The translations under genes and the position numbers were made by a program. A stretch of DNA of 35,078 nt. Source: Nitrospinota bacterium (lineage in GTDB: Bacteria; Nitrospinota; Nitrospinia; JACRGO01). The notes beneath the pieces are model-generated. The model was not told where the DNA came from, made no database searches, and worked only from the letters and a program-made list of their open reading frames with translations. The DNA is taken from the NCBI GenBank assembly GCA_016212295.1, contig JACRGO010000115.1, positions 1 through 35,078 of the forward strand, read 5' to 3'. Of this stretch, positions 28,543 to 35,078 are shown in pieces (the first letter of the stretch is position 1; each line of letters opens with the position of its first letter).

Positions 28543-29670
28543 TTAGTGAAGCATCCTCTCCATCTCTTCCCAATATTCCGGAGGAATGTCCATTCCAAAC
28601 TTTAACGCCCCTTCGGTCCCCAGAAAAATCGGGTCCTCCACCACCGACACCCGGCTGGGACCCATGTCACTTAAGGAATTCTGGATATATTCTCCCAGAC
28701 CGGGAATCTGGCTCATTCCACCGGCCAGAATGATATTGTTCCTGACCTTTTCCTGAAAATCCGGATCGAAGGTGGCTATTTCATCCCTGATTCCGTTCAT
28801 GATATCCGAAAGGATGATGGAGGTAGCCCTCTGCAATTCGGGGCCAACCTCGTGCGCTAAATGCTTGCCGTTAACCGCGAGCTCAACGATGACGGATTGT
28901 TCCCTGTCCGTTATTTCGGCATATTCTTCCTTGATTCTCTTCACAATCGCCCTGGTAAACAGGGTTTCGGGGAACTTGTCCGACAACAGACGGAGAAGTT
29001 GGTCATCCACGTAATTTCCGGCCATGCTTATGGACCTCAAGTCCTCGACCTTGGGAATAGACCCGCTCAAGCGGCAAATATCCGAGGTCCCCCCTCCGAT
29101 ATCCACGACCAGGCAATTTTGAAGCATATCCAGTCCGTAAGCCACGGAAAAAGGTTCAGGAATGACCAGGACATTGGCGAAATACTGCCTGAGCATTCTC
29201 ATCAAAAGTTTTTTATATGGCTTTACCCCCTGGGCGGGCGCGCCCACCACGCAGTAAATGTCGCCTTCCGGGGGATTGGTGGAGTCAATAAGATGCTTGA
29301 CCAGAATGTTGGCGGCTTCCTCGCATCTCGGCGCCCCTTCCCTGATAACGCCGTGGTCTAGGGGGTACACTATTTCAAGGGCGAGCCTGTTGTTCAAGGC
29401 TTCCTGGCCTATCATCACCCCCACCCCAAGCGTCTTGGCGCTGATGACGTCCTTGGGCCAACCCACCACGCTTTCCTCGTAAGCGCGCGCATCCCAGCTA
29501 GTTACTATGGAACTACGCACGGTGCCCAGGTCCAGTCCTACAAAATGAGGTCCCTTGCCTGACACCGAGGCGACCTTTTCAGGCTTTGGAGCGGCCGCCG
29601 CTGGCCTCCCCGCATGTTTTCCTCTGAGCGCCTTTCCCCTTTTTCCGGCGATCTTTTTTTTCAGCCCCAT
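28543..29670 (-). CDS. mamK: Magnetosome actin-like filament protein MamK
   Basis: The 375 residues carry an actin-like ATPase fold: phosphate-1 FVGLDLGTVRSSI (GLDLGT at 45-50), VVDIGGGTSDI (phosphate-2, about 188-198) and IILAGGMSQIPG (adenosine motif, about 323-334). The MreB/ParM-like helices DDQLLRLLSDKFPETLFTR and VKRIKEEYAEI lie between. MamK forms filaments that position and segregate the magnetosome chain. About 40 extra residues at the N-terminus are highly basic (LKKKIAGKRGKALRGKHAGR), not part of the actin fold and longer than expected for MamK. GGGAGGG lies four bases before the ATG. It follows two acidic-protein genes and precedes mamI. Confidence 0.96.
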   Translation of the reverse strand: MGLKKKIAGKRGKALRGKHAGRPAAAAPKPEKVASVSGKGPHFVGLDLGTVRSSIVTSWDARAYEESVVGWPKDVISAKTLGVGVMIGQEALNNRLALEIVYPLDHGVIREGAPRCEEAANILVKHLIDSTNPPEGDIYCVVGAPAQGVKPYKKLLMRMLRQYFANVLVIPEPFSVAYGLDMLQNCLVVDIGGGTSDICRLSGSIPKVEDLRSISMAGNYVDDQLLRLLSDKFPETLFTRAIVKRIKEEYAEITDREQSVIVELAVNGKHLAHEVGPELQRATSIILSDIMNGIRDEIATFDPDFQEKVRNNIILAGGMSQIPGLGEYIQNSLSDMGPSRVSVVEDPIFLGTEGALKFGMDIPPEYWEEMERMLH

Positions 29671-29717
29671 AATACCCTCCCCATAAAGTGGTTAACGAAA
29701 TTTCCGTTTTCTAAAGC

Positions 29718-30248
29718 TCAATCTTCCTTTTCTTCCAAGGCTTCTTCCTGAATGTCCTCAACTTTTTCCTCGATCTCGATCATTTGATCCAGGGCCTCCA
29801 GTAAGGGACCCATCTCCGAATTATATTCTTTTATCTCCGGGTGGTCCTTTAATGTAAAGTAAAAAAGGGTCCCCAGTTCCGCCATTTTCCTCAAAAGCTC
29901 TTTTTTAATTTCATCCGGGGCCGTATCCAGGAGTTTTTTCAAGGTCACGGAATCGCCTGCGTCAGTATCCGGTTCCACTCCTCTCGTTTCAAGGTTTGCC
30001 TTAATTCGCTCCGCCATTACTTTCAAGTAGCCTCTTCCCACGGACGCAACCTCAACTGGAAGCTGAAAAAGCTTTTTCATGGAGAACTCTCGGTCCTCTT
30101 GCTCCCGCTCCTCATCTTCCACTGAATCGTCCTTATCTATTTCCCCGTCTCCTTGCTCCTCGTTTGCTTCACCCTTTTCCTGAAAGGGGTTCTCAGGGGT
30201 TTCGTCCTCGCCGGTCAATTTTTTCAGATCGTCACAAAGTGCATCCAT
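29718..30248 (-). CDS. Acidic protein 2 with helical C-terminal domain, just upstream of mamK
   Basis: The 176 residues begin with a very acidic region (EIDKDDSVEDEEREQEDREF). The rest is helical: KKLFQLPVEVASVGRGYLKV, LKKLLDTAPDEIKKELLRKM, AELGTLFYFTLKDHPEI and an acidic end. From EFSMKK onward it is paralogous to the end of the protein at 30360-31265. I do not recognise a known family. Acidic proteins encoded next to mamK recall MamJ, which links magnetosomes to the MamK filament. The matching basic N-terminus on MamK makes an electrostatic partnership plausible; that is inference. The ribosome site is weak (AAAGG). Confidence 0.75.
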   Translation of the reverse strand: MDALCDDLKKLTGEDETPENPFQEKGEANEEQGDGEIDKDDSVEDEEREQEDREFSMKKLFQLPVEVASVGRGYLKVMAERIKANLETRGVEPDTDAGDSVTLKKLLDTAPDEIKKELLRKMAELGTLFYFTLKDHPEIKEYNSEMGPLLEALDQMIEIEEKVEDIQEEALEEKED

Positions 30249-30268
30249 GTCATTAAAGCCTTTCTATT

Positions 30269-30353
30269 GAACACAGATGACGCAGATGAACACAGATTTT
30301 AGAATTATTTAAAAAAATCTTAATCTGCGCCAATCTGTGGAAATCCGTGTCCC
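30269..30353. repeat. Hairpin repeat of ACACAGATGACGCAGAT words
   Basis: GAACACAGATGACGCAGATG pairs with TCTGCGCCAATCTGTGG and ATCCGTGTCCC. It is the only copy of this arm type in the window and separates the two acidic-protein genes. Confidence 0.75.
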
Positions 30354-30359
30354 ATTAAA

Positions 30360-31265
30360 TTATTTCATTTCACTGGAAATCAAGTGATCTAGGTCCTTTA
30401 GTATCGGAACGATTTTCTCAATGGTCTTAGGGTGGTCCTTGGCGATAAGGTAGAATACCGCCCCGAACTCCGCGAATTTGTTCAGGATTTTTTTTCTTTT
30501 TTCCACCGGCGCGGACTCCAGAATTTCCTTCAGCCTTCTGAAGTCGTCCAGCACCTGAATTTCGTCTCTTTTTCCCTTTTTAAACTCCCTTCTTTTAGGC
30601 GATCCAAAAACCGCTTGGCTCAGGGAGGAAAGCCCGGAGCTAATAACATCAAAAGGCAGGGATATCATCTTGAAAATCGAGAATTCATGGTTTTCTTCTT
30701 TCCTGCTCCTTTTCACGGGTTGTTCTTCTTCCTCAACCCCTTCATCCACCTGCTCCTCCTCTTCTTCTGCCTGTTCATCCTCCCCGGCGTCCGCCTCTTC
30801 CAAATCTTCCTTTTCTTCCAATACATCTTCTTCCATTTCTTCCACGTCTTCTTCCAACCATTCTTCAGCGCCGGATTCCTCAAGCGTTTCTTTTGCCGCA
30901 GGTTCCTTGGCGGGACGTGTCCTGGAAACCAGGATTTCCCGCACCAGAGCGTTCCGTACTGGGGCTATTGTCTTCACGCCCTCCTTTTTTTTCTCCTTTG
31001 AAGACGCAACGGGACCGGACGCGTATTTATTTTTCATTAAATCCAGGTGGCGTTGTATCATTTGGGAGGAAGCGGGGCTTTTCGAGGGTGTTAAAGATGG
31101 ACTAGCTGCGGATTGGGTTTTGCATGCGGTTCTTGGAGCGGCGGAGGTTGTAGCGTATTTGATGGGTTTTGGACCTTTTTGTTTTTCGGTGATTGAAAAA
31201 CGAAGATTGGCCGCAGTCTCTCTTTTTTGACGGGCCTTTTCAAAATATTCCAAGGTTAACGACAT
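30360..31265 (-). CDS. Acidic protein 1 with basic N-terminus, first gene of the magnetosome block
   Basis: The 301 residues fall into three parts: a basic, Ser/Thr/Pro/Lys-rich N-terminus (1-120), an extremely acidic run (about 128-182, mostly E and D), and a helical domain (193-301) with EFSIFKMISLPFDVISSGLS and LKEILESAPVEKRKKILNKFAE then FGAVFYLIAKDHPK. The last part is paralogous to residues 54-160 of the protein at 29718-30248. No membrane segment or known family is recognised. The composition, an acidic linker between two ends, resembles MamJ in kind but not in sequence. GGGAGGAG lies four bases before the ATG. As the first minus-strand gene after a 526-base gap, it probably opens the operon. 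Confidence 0.78.
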   Translation of the reverse strand: MSLTLEYFEKARQKRETAANLRFSITEKQKGPKPIKYATTSAAPRTACKTQSAASPSLTPSKSPASSQMIQRHLDLMKNKYASGPVASSKEKKKEGVKTIAPVRNALVREILVSRTRPAKEPAAKETLEESGAEEWLEEDVEEMEEDVLEEKEDLEEADAGEDEQAEEEEEQVDEGVEEEEQPVKRSRKEENHEFSIFKMISLPFDVISSGLSSLSQAVFGSPKRREFKKGKRDEIQVLDDFRRLKEILESAPVEKRKKILNKFAEFGAVFYLIAKDHPKTIEKIVPILKDLDHLISSEMK

Positions 31266-31316
31266 TTTTCTCCTCCCTTAATTTTATGCTTGAATTTACA
31301 CCGAAATTAGGAAAAT

Positions 31317-31345
31317 AGTATACAACAACAACAACAACAACTAGG
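31317..31345 (-). promoter_or_regulatory. Candidate promoter of the magnetosome operon next to a (CAA)6 run
   Basis: On the minus strand TATACT (31317-31322) is a good -10 box, about 50 bases before the first gene. The bases upstream are six TTG triplets (CAA 31323-31340 on the plus strand) followed by CCCTAG, so no strong -35 is present at normal spacing. A change in triplet number would change the spacing. Start-site evidence is lacking. Confidence 0.35.
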
Positions 31346-31443
31346 GAAAAAAAATATTTTCTTCCCTGGGCTTTTTCAGCTATTTTTTGACAGGATAGAC
31401 AGGATTTTGTAACCGTTCACGGTTTCAGGTTTAGGGTTCCTGG

Positions 31444-31712
31444 TTTGTAACTACTCAGGTGGATAGTCTGTAGGTATTTAGGTGGATAGGGAGGAAGAAA
31501 CATGCGAGATCACACAAAACTCAGAGCATTTGAACTGGCCGATATCGCGTTTGCATCTCTAAGGGAGTTGCACTATCGGTTCGGCTTGTCGAAACGTTCA
31601 GAATATTTTGATGAAATCAAAAACAGGAGAGACCGAAAAAGTGTTGGGGTCCTTGATTCGTTCTTTGCGCAGTCCTAATAGACTAAGTCTAAACAACCTG
31701 AGTAGTTACAAA
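31444..31712. mobile_element. 269-bp unit with perfect 17-bp inverted ends
   Basis: TTTGTAACTACTCAGGT (31444-31460) and ACCTGAGTAGTTACAAA (31696-31712) are exact reverse complements. They bracket a shortened four-helix-bundle gene. The layout parallels the units at 1531-1985 and 14224-14870, again with different end sequence. Confidence 0.65.
31502..31678 (+). pseudogene. Four-helix-bundle gene with internal deletion
   Basis: A 58-codon frame starts MRDHTKLRAFELAD, a very typical beginning of four-helix-bundle (S23/IVP) proteins, and jumps directly to IAFASLRELHYRFGLSKRSE, which belongs to the third helix region of such proteins. About half of a normal ~115-residue protein is missing in between, so an in-frame internal deletion is likely. 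The final residues (RKSVGVLDSFFAQS) are normal in character for the tail. GGAGG lies 7 bases before the ATG. It is enclosed by 17-bp perfect inverted repeats. A reduced protein could still be made but would not form four helices. Confidence 0.7.
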
Positions 31713-31722
31713 ACATTTAGTC

Positions 31723-31751
31723 TTGCATTTTTAGCGCTTATAAACTAAAAT
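31723..31751 (+). promoter_or_regulatory. Candidate promoter of the abiE operon
   Basis: TTGCAT (31723-31728) and TAAAAT (31746-31751) are separated by 17 bases, 42 bases before abiEi. An imperfect palindrome GACATTATTGTC (31765-31776) lies between promoter and gene; antitoxins of this family repress their own operon at inverted repeats, so it is a candidate operator. Confidence 0.5.
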
Positions 31752-31792
31752 GTTTCCCAAAACGGACATTATTGTCTCTTTAACGAAACAGT

Positions 31793-32410
31793 ATGCAGAT
31801 CATTGAATTCCAAAGGCGGTTATCAAACTACCCTGTATTCTCCTTGCGGGATATAAAAAAGATTATCCCGGATTTTTCTTACCGGCAGCTTGACCGCTGG
31901 GAAAAAAGGGGATATTTAAGAAAGCTCAAGCAGGAGTATTACTGCTTGGCGGAGCGGGAAACAACCCAAAGTTTCCTTCTTTATACAGCTAATAAAATAT
32001 ACAGCCCCTCATATATTTCCCTCGAAAAGGCCCTAAAATTCTATGGGTTTATCCCAGAGGAGATTTTTCAAATCACCTCCGTAAGCGCCAAAAAAACGGC
32101 GAATTTCCTTACCTCCGTCGGCGATTTCAGCTATCGCCATATTAAACCCTCTCTTTTTTTTGGCTACAGACTTTTGGACTTCGGTAAGCAAAAAATACTC
32201 ATGGCTGAACCTGAAAAGGCGGTTTTGGACTATCTTTATTTGCATCCAAGGCTCAGGACAGCCGATGACTTCCTGGAAATGAGGATGAATCGCAAGGAAT
32301 TCTCAGGGCAAATTGATTGCGAAAAATTCAAAAACTACCTTGCGGCCTTTCAAAACAAGTCTCTTGCCCGCCGGGTGGAAATATTTTTAAGCGCAATCCA
32401 AAATGATTAA
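31793..32410 (+). CDS. abiEi: AbiEi-type antitoxin / autorepressor
   Basis: The 205 residues begin with a winged-helix-like segment (FSLRDIKKIIPDFSYRQLDR, then WEKRGYLRKLKQEYYCL). The AbiEi core follows: TANKIYSPSYISLEKALKFYG, ITSVSAKKTANF and AEPEKAVLDYLYLHP. AbiEi antitoxins neutralise the AbiEii nucleotidyltransferase toxin without direct stable binding (type IV systems) and autoregulate transcription. The gene overlaps abiEii by 8 bases, typical of the pair. The ATG has no clear ribosome site, but a promoter-like TTGCAT-17-TAAAAT lies upstream. The plus-strand pair marks the end of the magnetosome region and may stabilise the island. Confidence 0.9.
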   Translation: MQIIEFQRRLSNYPVFSLRDIKKIIPDFSYRQLDRWEKRGYLRKLKQEYYCLAERETTQSFLLYTANKIYSPSYISLEKALKFYGFIPEEIFQITSVSAKKTANFLTSVGDFSYRHIKPSLFFGYRLLDFGKQKILMAEPEKAVLDYLYLHPRLRTADDFLEMRMNRKEFSGQIDCEKFKNYLAAFQNKSLARRVEIFLSAIQND

Positions 32411-33179
32411 TCTCAGTCAAATCCTGGCTCAATACCCAGCGCGCTTACATATCCATCAGGAGAGCATTCTCAAGGAGTATTTGCAGTGCAAGATTTTAAA
32501 CAGCATTTTTAACAGCCAGCACGCGAACAAGTTGGCTTTTCTTGGGGGCACGGCATTGCGCATTATTTACGGGAGCACGAGATTTTCCGAGGATTTGGAT
32601 TTTGACAATTTTGCTTTGAGCGAGGCTGAATTTAACGAGTTGGGCAAGATTATAAAAGCCGACCTAGAATTGGAAGGATTGAATGTCGAGATTAATACCG
32701 TGACACAAAATGCCTATCGCCTGAAAATCAGGATTCCAAAATTGCTTTTTGACTCAGGTATTTCCTCATTTGTTGGCCAGAAAATTTTGATACAAGTAGA
32801 CACGGTTCCACAACATTTTGATTACACTTTGGAAAAGCCGTTTTTAAACAAGTTTGAGATTTTCACGCAGATTAATGCCGTGCCGAAAGACTTACTTTTG
32901 TCCCAAAAAATCCATGCATCGGTAAACCGCAAGCGCATTATGGGGCGGGATTTCTTTGATGTGGTTTTTTTGTGCGGGATAGGCGCCAAACCCGATTTTG
33001 CTTATTTGGAAAAAAACTTGAAGATCAAGAATCAGGCGGAACTCAAAAGCCACCTCCTCAAAAAAACGAAAAAACTCGACTTTGAGGCTTTATCAAAGGA
33101 CGTCGAACCCCTTCTGTTTGATTCGCGAGACAAGAAAAAAGTCTTGCTCTTTCGCGATTTTGTGAAGCAGAATTTTTAA
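32403..33179 (+). CDS. abiEii: AbiEii-type nucleotidyltransferase toxin
   Basis: The 258 residues carry the nucleotidyltransferase signature FLGGTALRIIYGSTRFSEDL followed by DFD, with the metal-binding aspartates in SEDLDFD. Later landmarks are KILIQVDTVP and PKDLLLSQKIHASVNRKRIM then GRDFFDV, typical of AbiEii/AbiGii proteins. The toxin transfers nucleotides to an RNA target (tRNA in studied members) and stops growth; abortive phage infection is one outcome. Length is close to shorter AbiEii family members. The ATG lies inside the end of abiEi, so translation is coupled. All key residues are visible and the gene looks intact. Confidence 0.9.
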   Translation: MINLSQILAQYPARLHIHQESILKEYLQCKILNSIFNSQHANKLAFLGGTALRIIYGSTRFSEDLDFDNFALSEAEFNELGKIIKADLELEGLNVEINTVTQNAYRLKIRIPKLLFDSGISSFVGQKILIQVDTVPQHFDYTLEKPFLNKFEIFTQINAVPKDLLLSQKIHASVNRKRIMGRDFFDVVFLCGIGAKPDFAYLEKNLKIKNQAELKSHLLKKTKKLDFEALSKDVEPLLFDSRDKKKVLLFRDFVKQNF

Positions 33180-33269
33180 TTTACCCGATATATAGCCAAC
33201 GCTTTTTCAAAAGCGGCGCAATTTGCAATTTGCCATTTCAATTTTTCAATTTAAAATGGCTTATATACT

Positions 33270-34676
33270 GAGCCTCTTGCAAAAGTCTTGGTGAATTAAG
33301 AAAAGCGGGCTGAGAGCAGCGTTTTTTTTGGGTTTCCCTCTGTTGAGAAGGAATTTTACCGCTGTTTTCTGTAATTCTCCAAATTTATTTGGATCTTGGG
33401 CATACCACCCCCTTCGGGTAGTTGTGCATTCAAAATTGTCGAGAACTCAGCCGCCGGCTACTTTGAGCAATTGGTCCGCAAACAGGGCAACAACGCCAAA
33501 CATGAGATGCTGAAAAACCTTGGCGGCCCCTTTGACCATAACGTTACGGCCGCCGAAACTGTCCTTCAGGCTGCTGTTGAAGCGTTCGGCCGCAGTGCGT
33601 TCATTATAGCGCGCCGCCTCGTGGGGAGCCATTGGCGCTGTTTCCCTGCTCCTGGGATTCCTGTCAATAATAGGCACATGGCCCAGTTCTCTGCTGGCTT
33701 CCCATATCGGCTTTGCATCATAGGCCGCATCCATAAGATCGTAGCAATACGTGATCTTGCCGCTCGTCATTTTCATGAGGGGAATGGCTGCCTGGCTGTC
33801 GTGAAGCGACGCTGACGTCAGGATCGCGCTAATGGGCAATCCACAGTCATTAACATCCACATGCAGTTTATAGCCGTTCCAGGTTTCGGCAAAACCCTTG
33901 GCGTTTTTCTTGGCGCCCCGGTCACATGCCGTGGGCAGTTCCGCAAGAGAATCTTCCAAGGGCTGTCCTAATTGCACGTCCAGACGCTTTGCGGGAACAG
34001 CTTCTCTTTCTTCTCCCTTGGCCGGACGCCCTTTCTTTTTTTGAACCTTGAGCCTTTTGGGCTTCCTGGCCGGTTTCTCTCTGCCCTGGATGGCGGTGGA
34101 ATCACGGCTGATATGCCCAATCAATTCCGGGCTCATGTGCTCTTTTACCAGGGCGTCATGGACCAGCTTGCCCAAACCGCTTGCGGCAAACTCGGCAAAG
34201 GCCCGTGAGAATGTCGCTTCGGACGGAACATCGCTGCATCGAGAAAAACCGCAGATGCTTCGCAGATTCGGCGTTGTGCGCAACGCGTGAATCAAAGAAC
34301 TGGTATGAGGGTATTTGTATACAGCCTTGGCGACATAAGACCGGGCTATGGCCTCACGTTCCTTGATCTTCCGCCCAAACCGCTATGTGGCAACGCTTTT
34401 GGGCACATACTTTTCGACTAGGGTGAGTTCAAGTATCTTGACCAGCCGCTTCTCCCAATCGGTCAAGGGAGAAGACAAACACTCGTCGAGATGGGGAAAC
34501 AAACTCCGCTGTACTCTCCGTATCAACCATGATATCCTTTTCTTGAGCTTCATGGGTATCCTCCGTTATTGTGGTTCTTGCAAACTTACAATAACATGGA
34601 ACTACCCATGATGCTCAACCTTTAGGTACGGAACAAGGAATTTTTTTTGCCCACTTATGACTTTTGCAAGAGGCTC
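33270..34676. mobile_element. Complete 1407-bp insertion sequence of the IS4/IS5 superfamily
   Basis: The ends GAGCCTCTTGCAAAAGTC (33270-33287, and inverted at 34659-34676) are perfect 18-bp terminal repeats. TACT flanks both sides (33266-33269 and 34677-34680), a likely 4-bp target duplication. The single transposase gene is on the minus strand. The element lies just downstream of the AbiE pair and to one side of an interleaved palindrome. Confidence 0.88.
33447..34553 (-). pseudogene. DDE transposase interrupted by an in-frame amber codon
   Basis: Reading from ATG 34553 gives MKLKKRISWLIRRVQRSLFP and on to a TAG at codon 57 (34383-34385), after which the same frame continues RFGRKIKEREAIARSYVAKA to the stop at 33447, 368 residues in all. 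The later part has the DDE layout: SRDSTAIQGREKP for the first Asp, YDLMDAAYDAKPI for the second, and ERTAAERFNSSLKDSFGG for the Glu. A DUF772-like N-terminal part precedes. The amber codon probably replaced a Tyr or Trp codon by one base change. Internal starts could still give a shortened protein from about 34295, but it would lack the N-terminal DNA-binding part. The element is therefore probably inactive on its own. Confidence 0.85.
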
Positions 34677-34874
34677 TACTTACTCGCCTATTCTGAGAAT
34701 TTATCTCGCACATTTCATTTCGGCAATGAGCCAAAAATATTTGAAATTTCAAAAAGGCGGCTAAATGTGAATCGTTTTATGGCAAAAAGAGATAATTTTT
34801 CGGAATAGGCGAGTAAGTATCTCCAACCGTGAAAAAACATTGCGCCTTTTTTGAAAATTTCAAATATTTTTGGC
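34677..34874. repeat. Two interleaved inverted repeats
   Basis: Arm A 34677-34693 (TACTTACTCGCCTATTC) pairs perfectly with A' 34803-34819. Arm B 34730-34759 (GCCAAAAATATTTGAAATTT onward) pairs with B' 34843-34874 with two small gaps. The order A-B-A'-B' cannot form two nested hairpins at once. No gene is seen in 34677-35059. Confidence 0.75.
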
Positions 34875-35059
34875 TATGTTTTACCAGTAAAACTTTAAAA
34901 TTCCGGCACAGCCCGTCTTCTGGATTTTTTTGTTTGATGCGCATTGGTTTTAAATTGCAGGGCCCGCGCGCTACCGGCTATTGCAACACTTGTAGATAGA
35001 AAAAGCCACGCGAGGTAAGCTACGTTCTTCGTATTGTGCCACAACACAAGGAGAACGAC

Positions 35060-35078
35060 ATGGCTTACACACGCGTGA
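35060..35078 (+). CDS. Start of a gene cut by the right window edge
   Basis: ATG at 35060 is preceded by AAGGAG with a 6-base spacer, a strong ribosome site, and reads MAYTRV before the window ends. The preceding sequence holds GCAACACTTGTAGATAG and a TGTGCCACAACAC near-palindrome, which could be the end of another mobile element. Some transposases begin with similar residues, but six codons are too few for a call. Confidence 0.4.

Noticed and set aside
1-35078. tRNA or rRNA genes as island integration sites
   Set aside because: No tRNA cloverleaf with conserved arms and no rRNA segment was recognised by eye on either strand.

Overview
This window is most of a magnetosome gene cluster (MGC) from an uncultured, Gram-negative magnetotactic bacterium. 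Ten core products are recognisable from sequence: MamK, I, E, F/MmsF-like, L, M, O, P, A, Q and B, plus a MamR-like protein. They lie on the minus strand in the order K-I-E-(x)-F-L-M-O-P-A-Q-R-B (29670 down to 17148), close to the mamAB order of magnetotactic Pseudomonadota. However, the intergenic space is packed with short-period palindromic repeats and four-helix-bundle genes, and the accessory genes are atypical. This suggests a non-model lineage rather than a Magnetospirillum-like one. The phylum cannot be fixed from the sequence alone.

Layout by region. 1-84: start of an IS1595-type transposase running off the window. 220-10234: a signalling block with three CheD-like proteins, three HDOD proteins and three receiver proteins, plus an outer-membrane-barrel-like gene, two four-helix-bundle genes and a coiled-coil protein with a PilZ-like end. 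10406-10763: remnant of a tiny membrane-protein pair on the plus strand. 10871-15979: a MamA paralogue fused to a membrane domain, and a kinase / PP2C / vWA set resembling TerY-P phosphorylation triads, interrupted by a plus-strand four-helix-bundle gene. 16074-17009: two paralogous Gly/Ala-rich membrane proteins. 17148-29670: the magnetosome genes. 29718-31265: two acidic paralogous proteins just before mamK, possible MamJ-like tethers. 31444-31712: a small inverted-repeat unit with an internally deleted four-helix-bundle gene. 31793-33179: AbiEi/AbiEii toxin-antitoxin pair. 33270-34676: a complete insertion sequence with an amber-interrupted transposase. 34677-35078: interleaved inverted repeats and the first codons of another gene.

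How the genes fit together. MamI/L/Q/B are expected to shape and seed the magnetosome membrane. MamB/MamM move iron, MamE/MamO/MamP control crystal maturation and redox (PDZ and CXXCH haem motifs), MamF influences crystal size, MamA coats the vesicle, and MamK with the acidic proteins would align the chain. All three CheD-like proteins lack the catalytic cysteine of chemoreceptor deamidases, so with the HDOD and receiver proteins they look like a binding-based signalling system attached to the cluster, perhaps linking magnetosomes to motility or cell state.

The most unusual structural signal is a class of intergenic inverted repeats. At least four families of arms, each built of short repeated words, enclose loops that are conserved within a family. 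At several loci the loop is replaced by a four-helix-bundle gene, most clearly at 1531-1985, where 40-bp arms with one mismatch flank the gene. This suggests mobile palindromic elements for which the four-helix-bundle gene is the cargo or partner.
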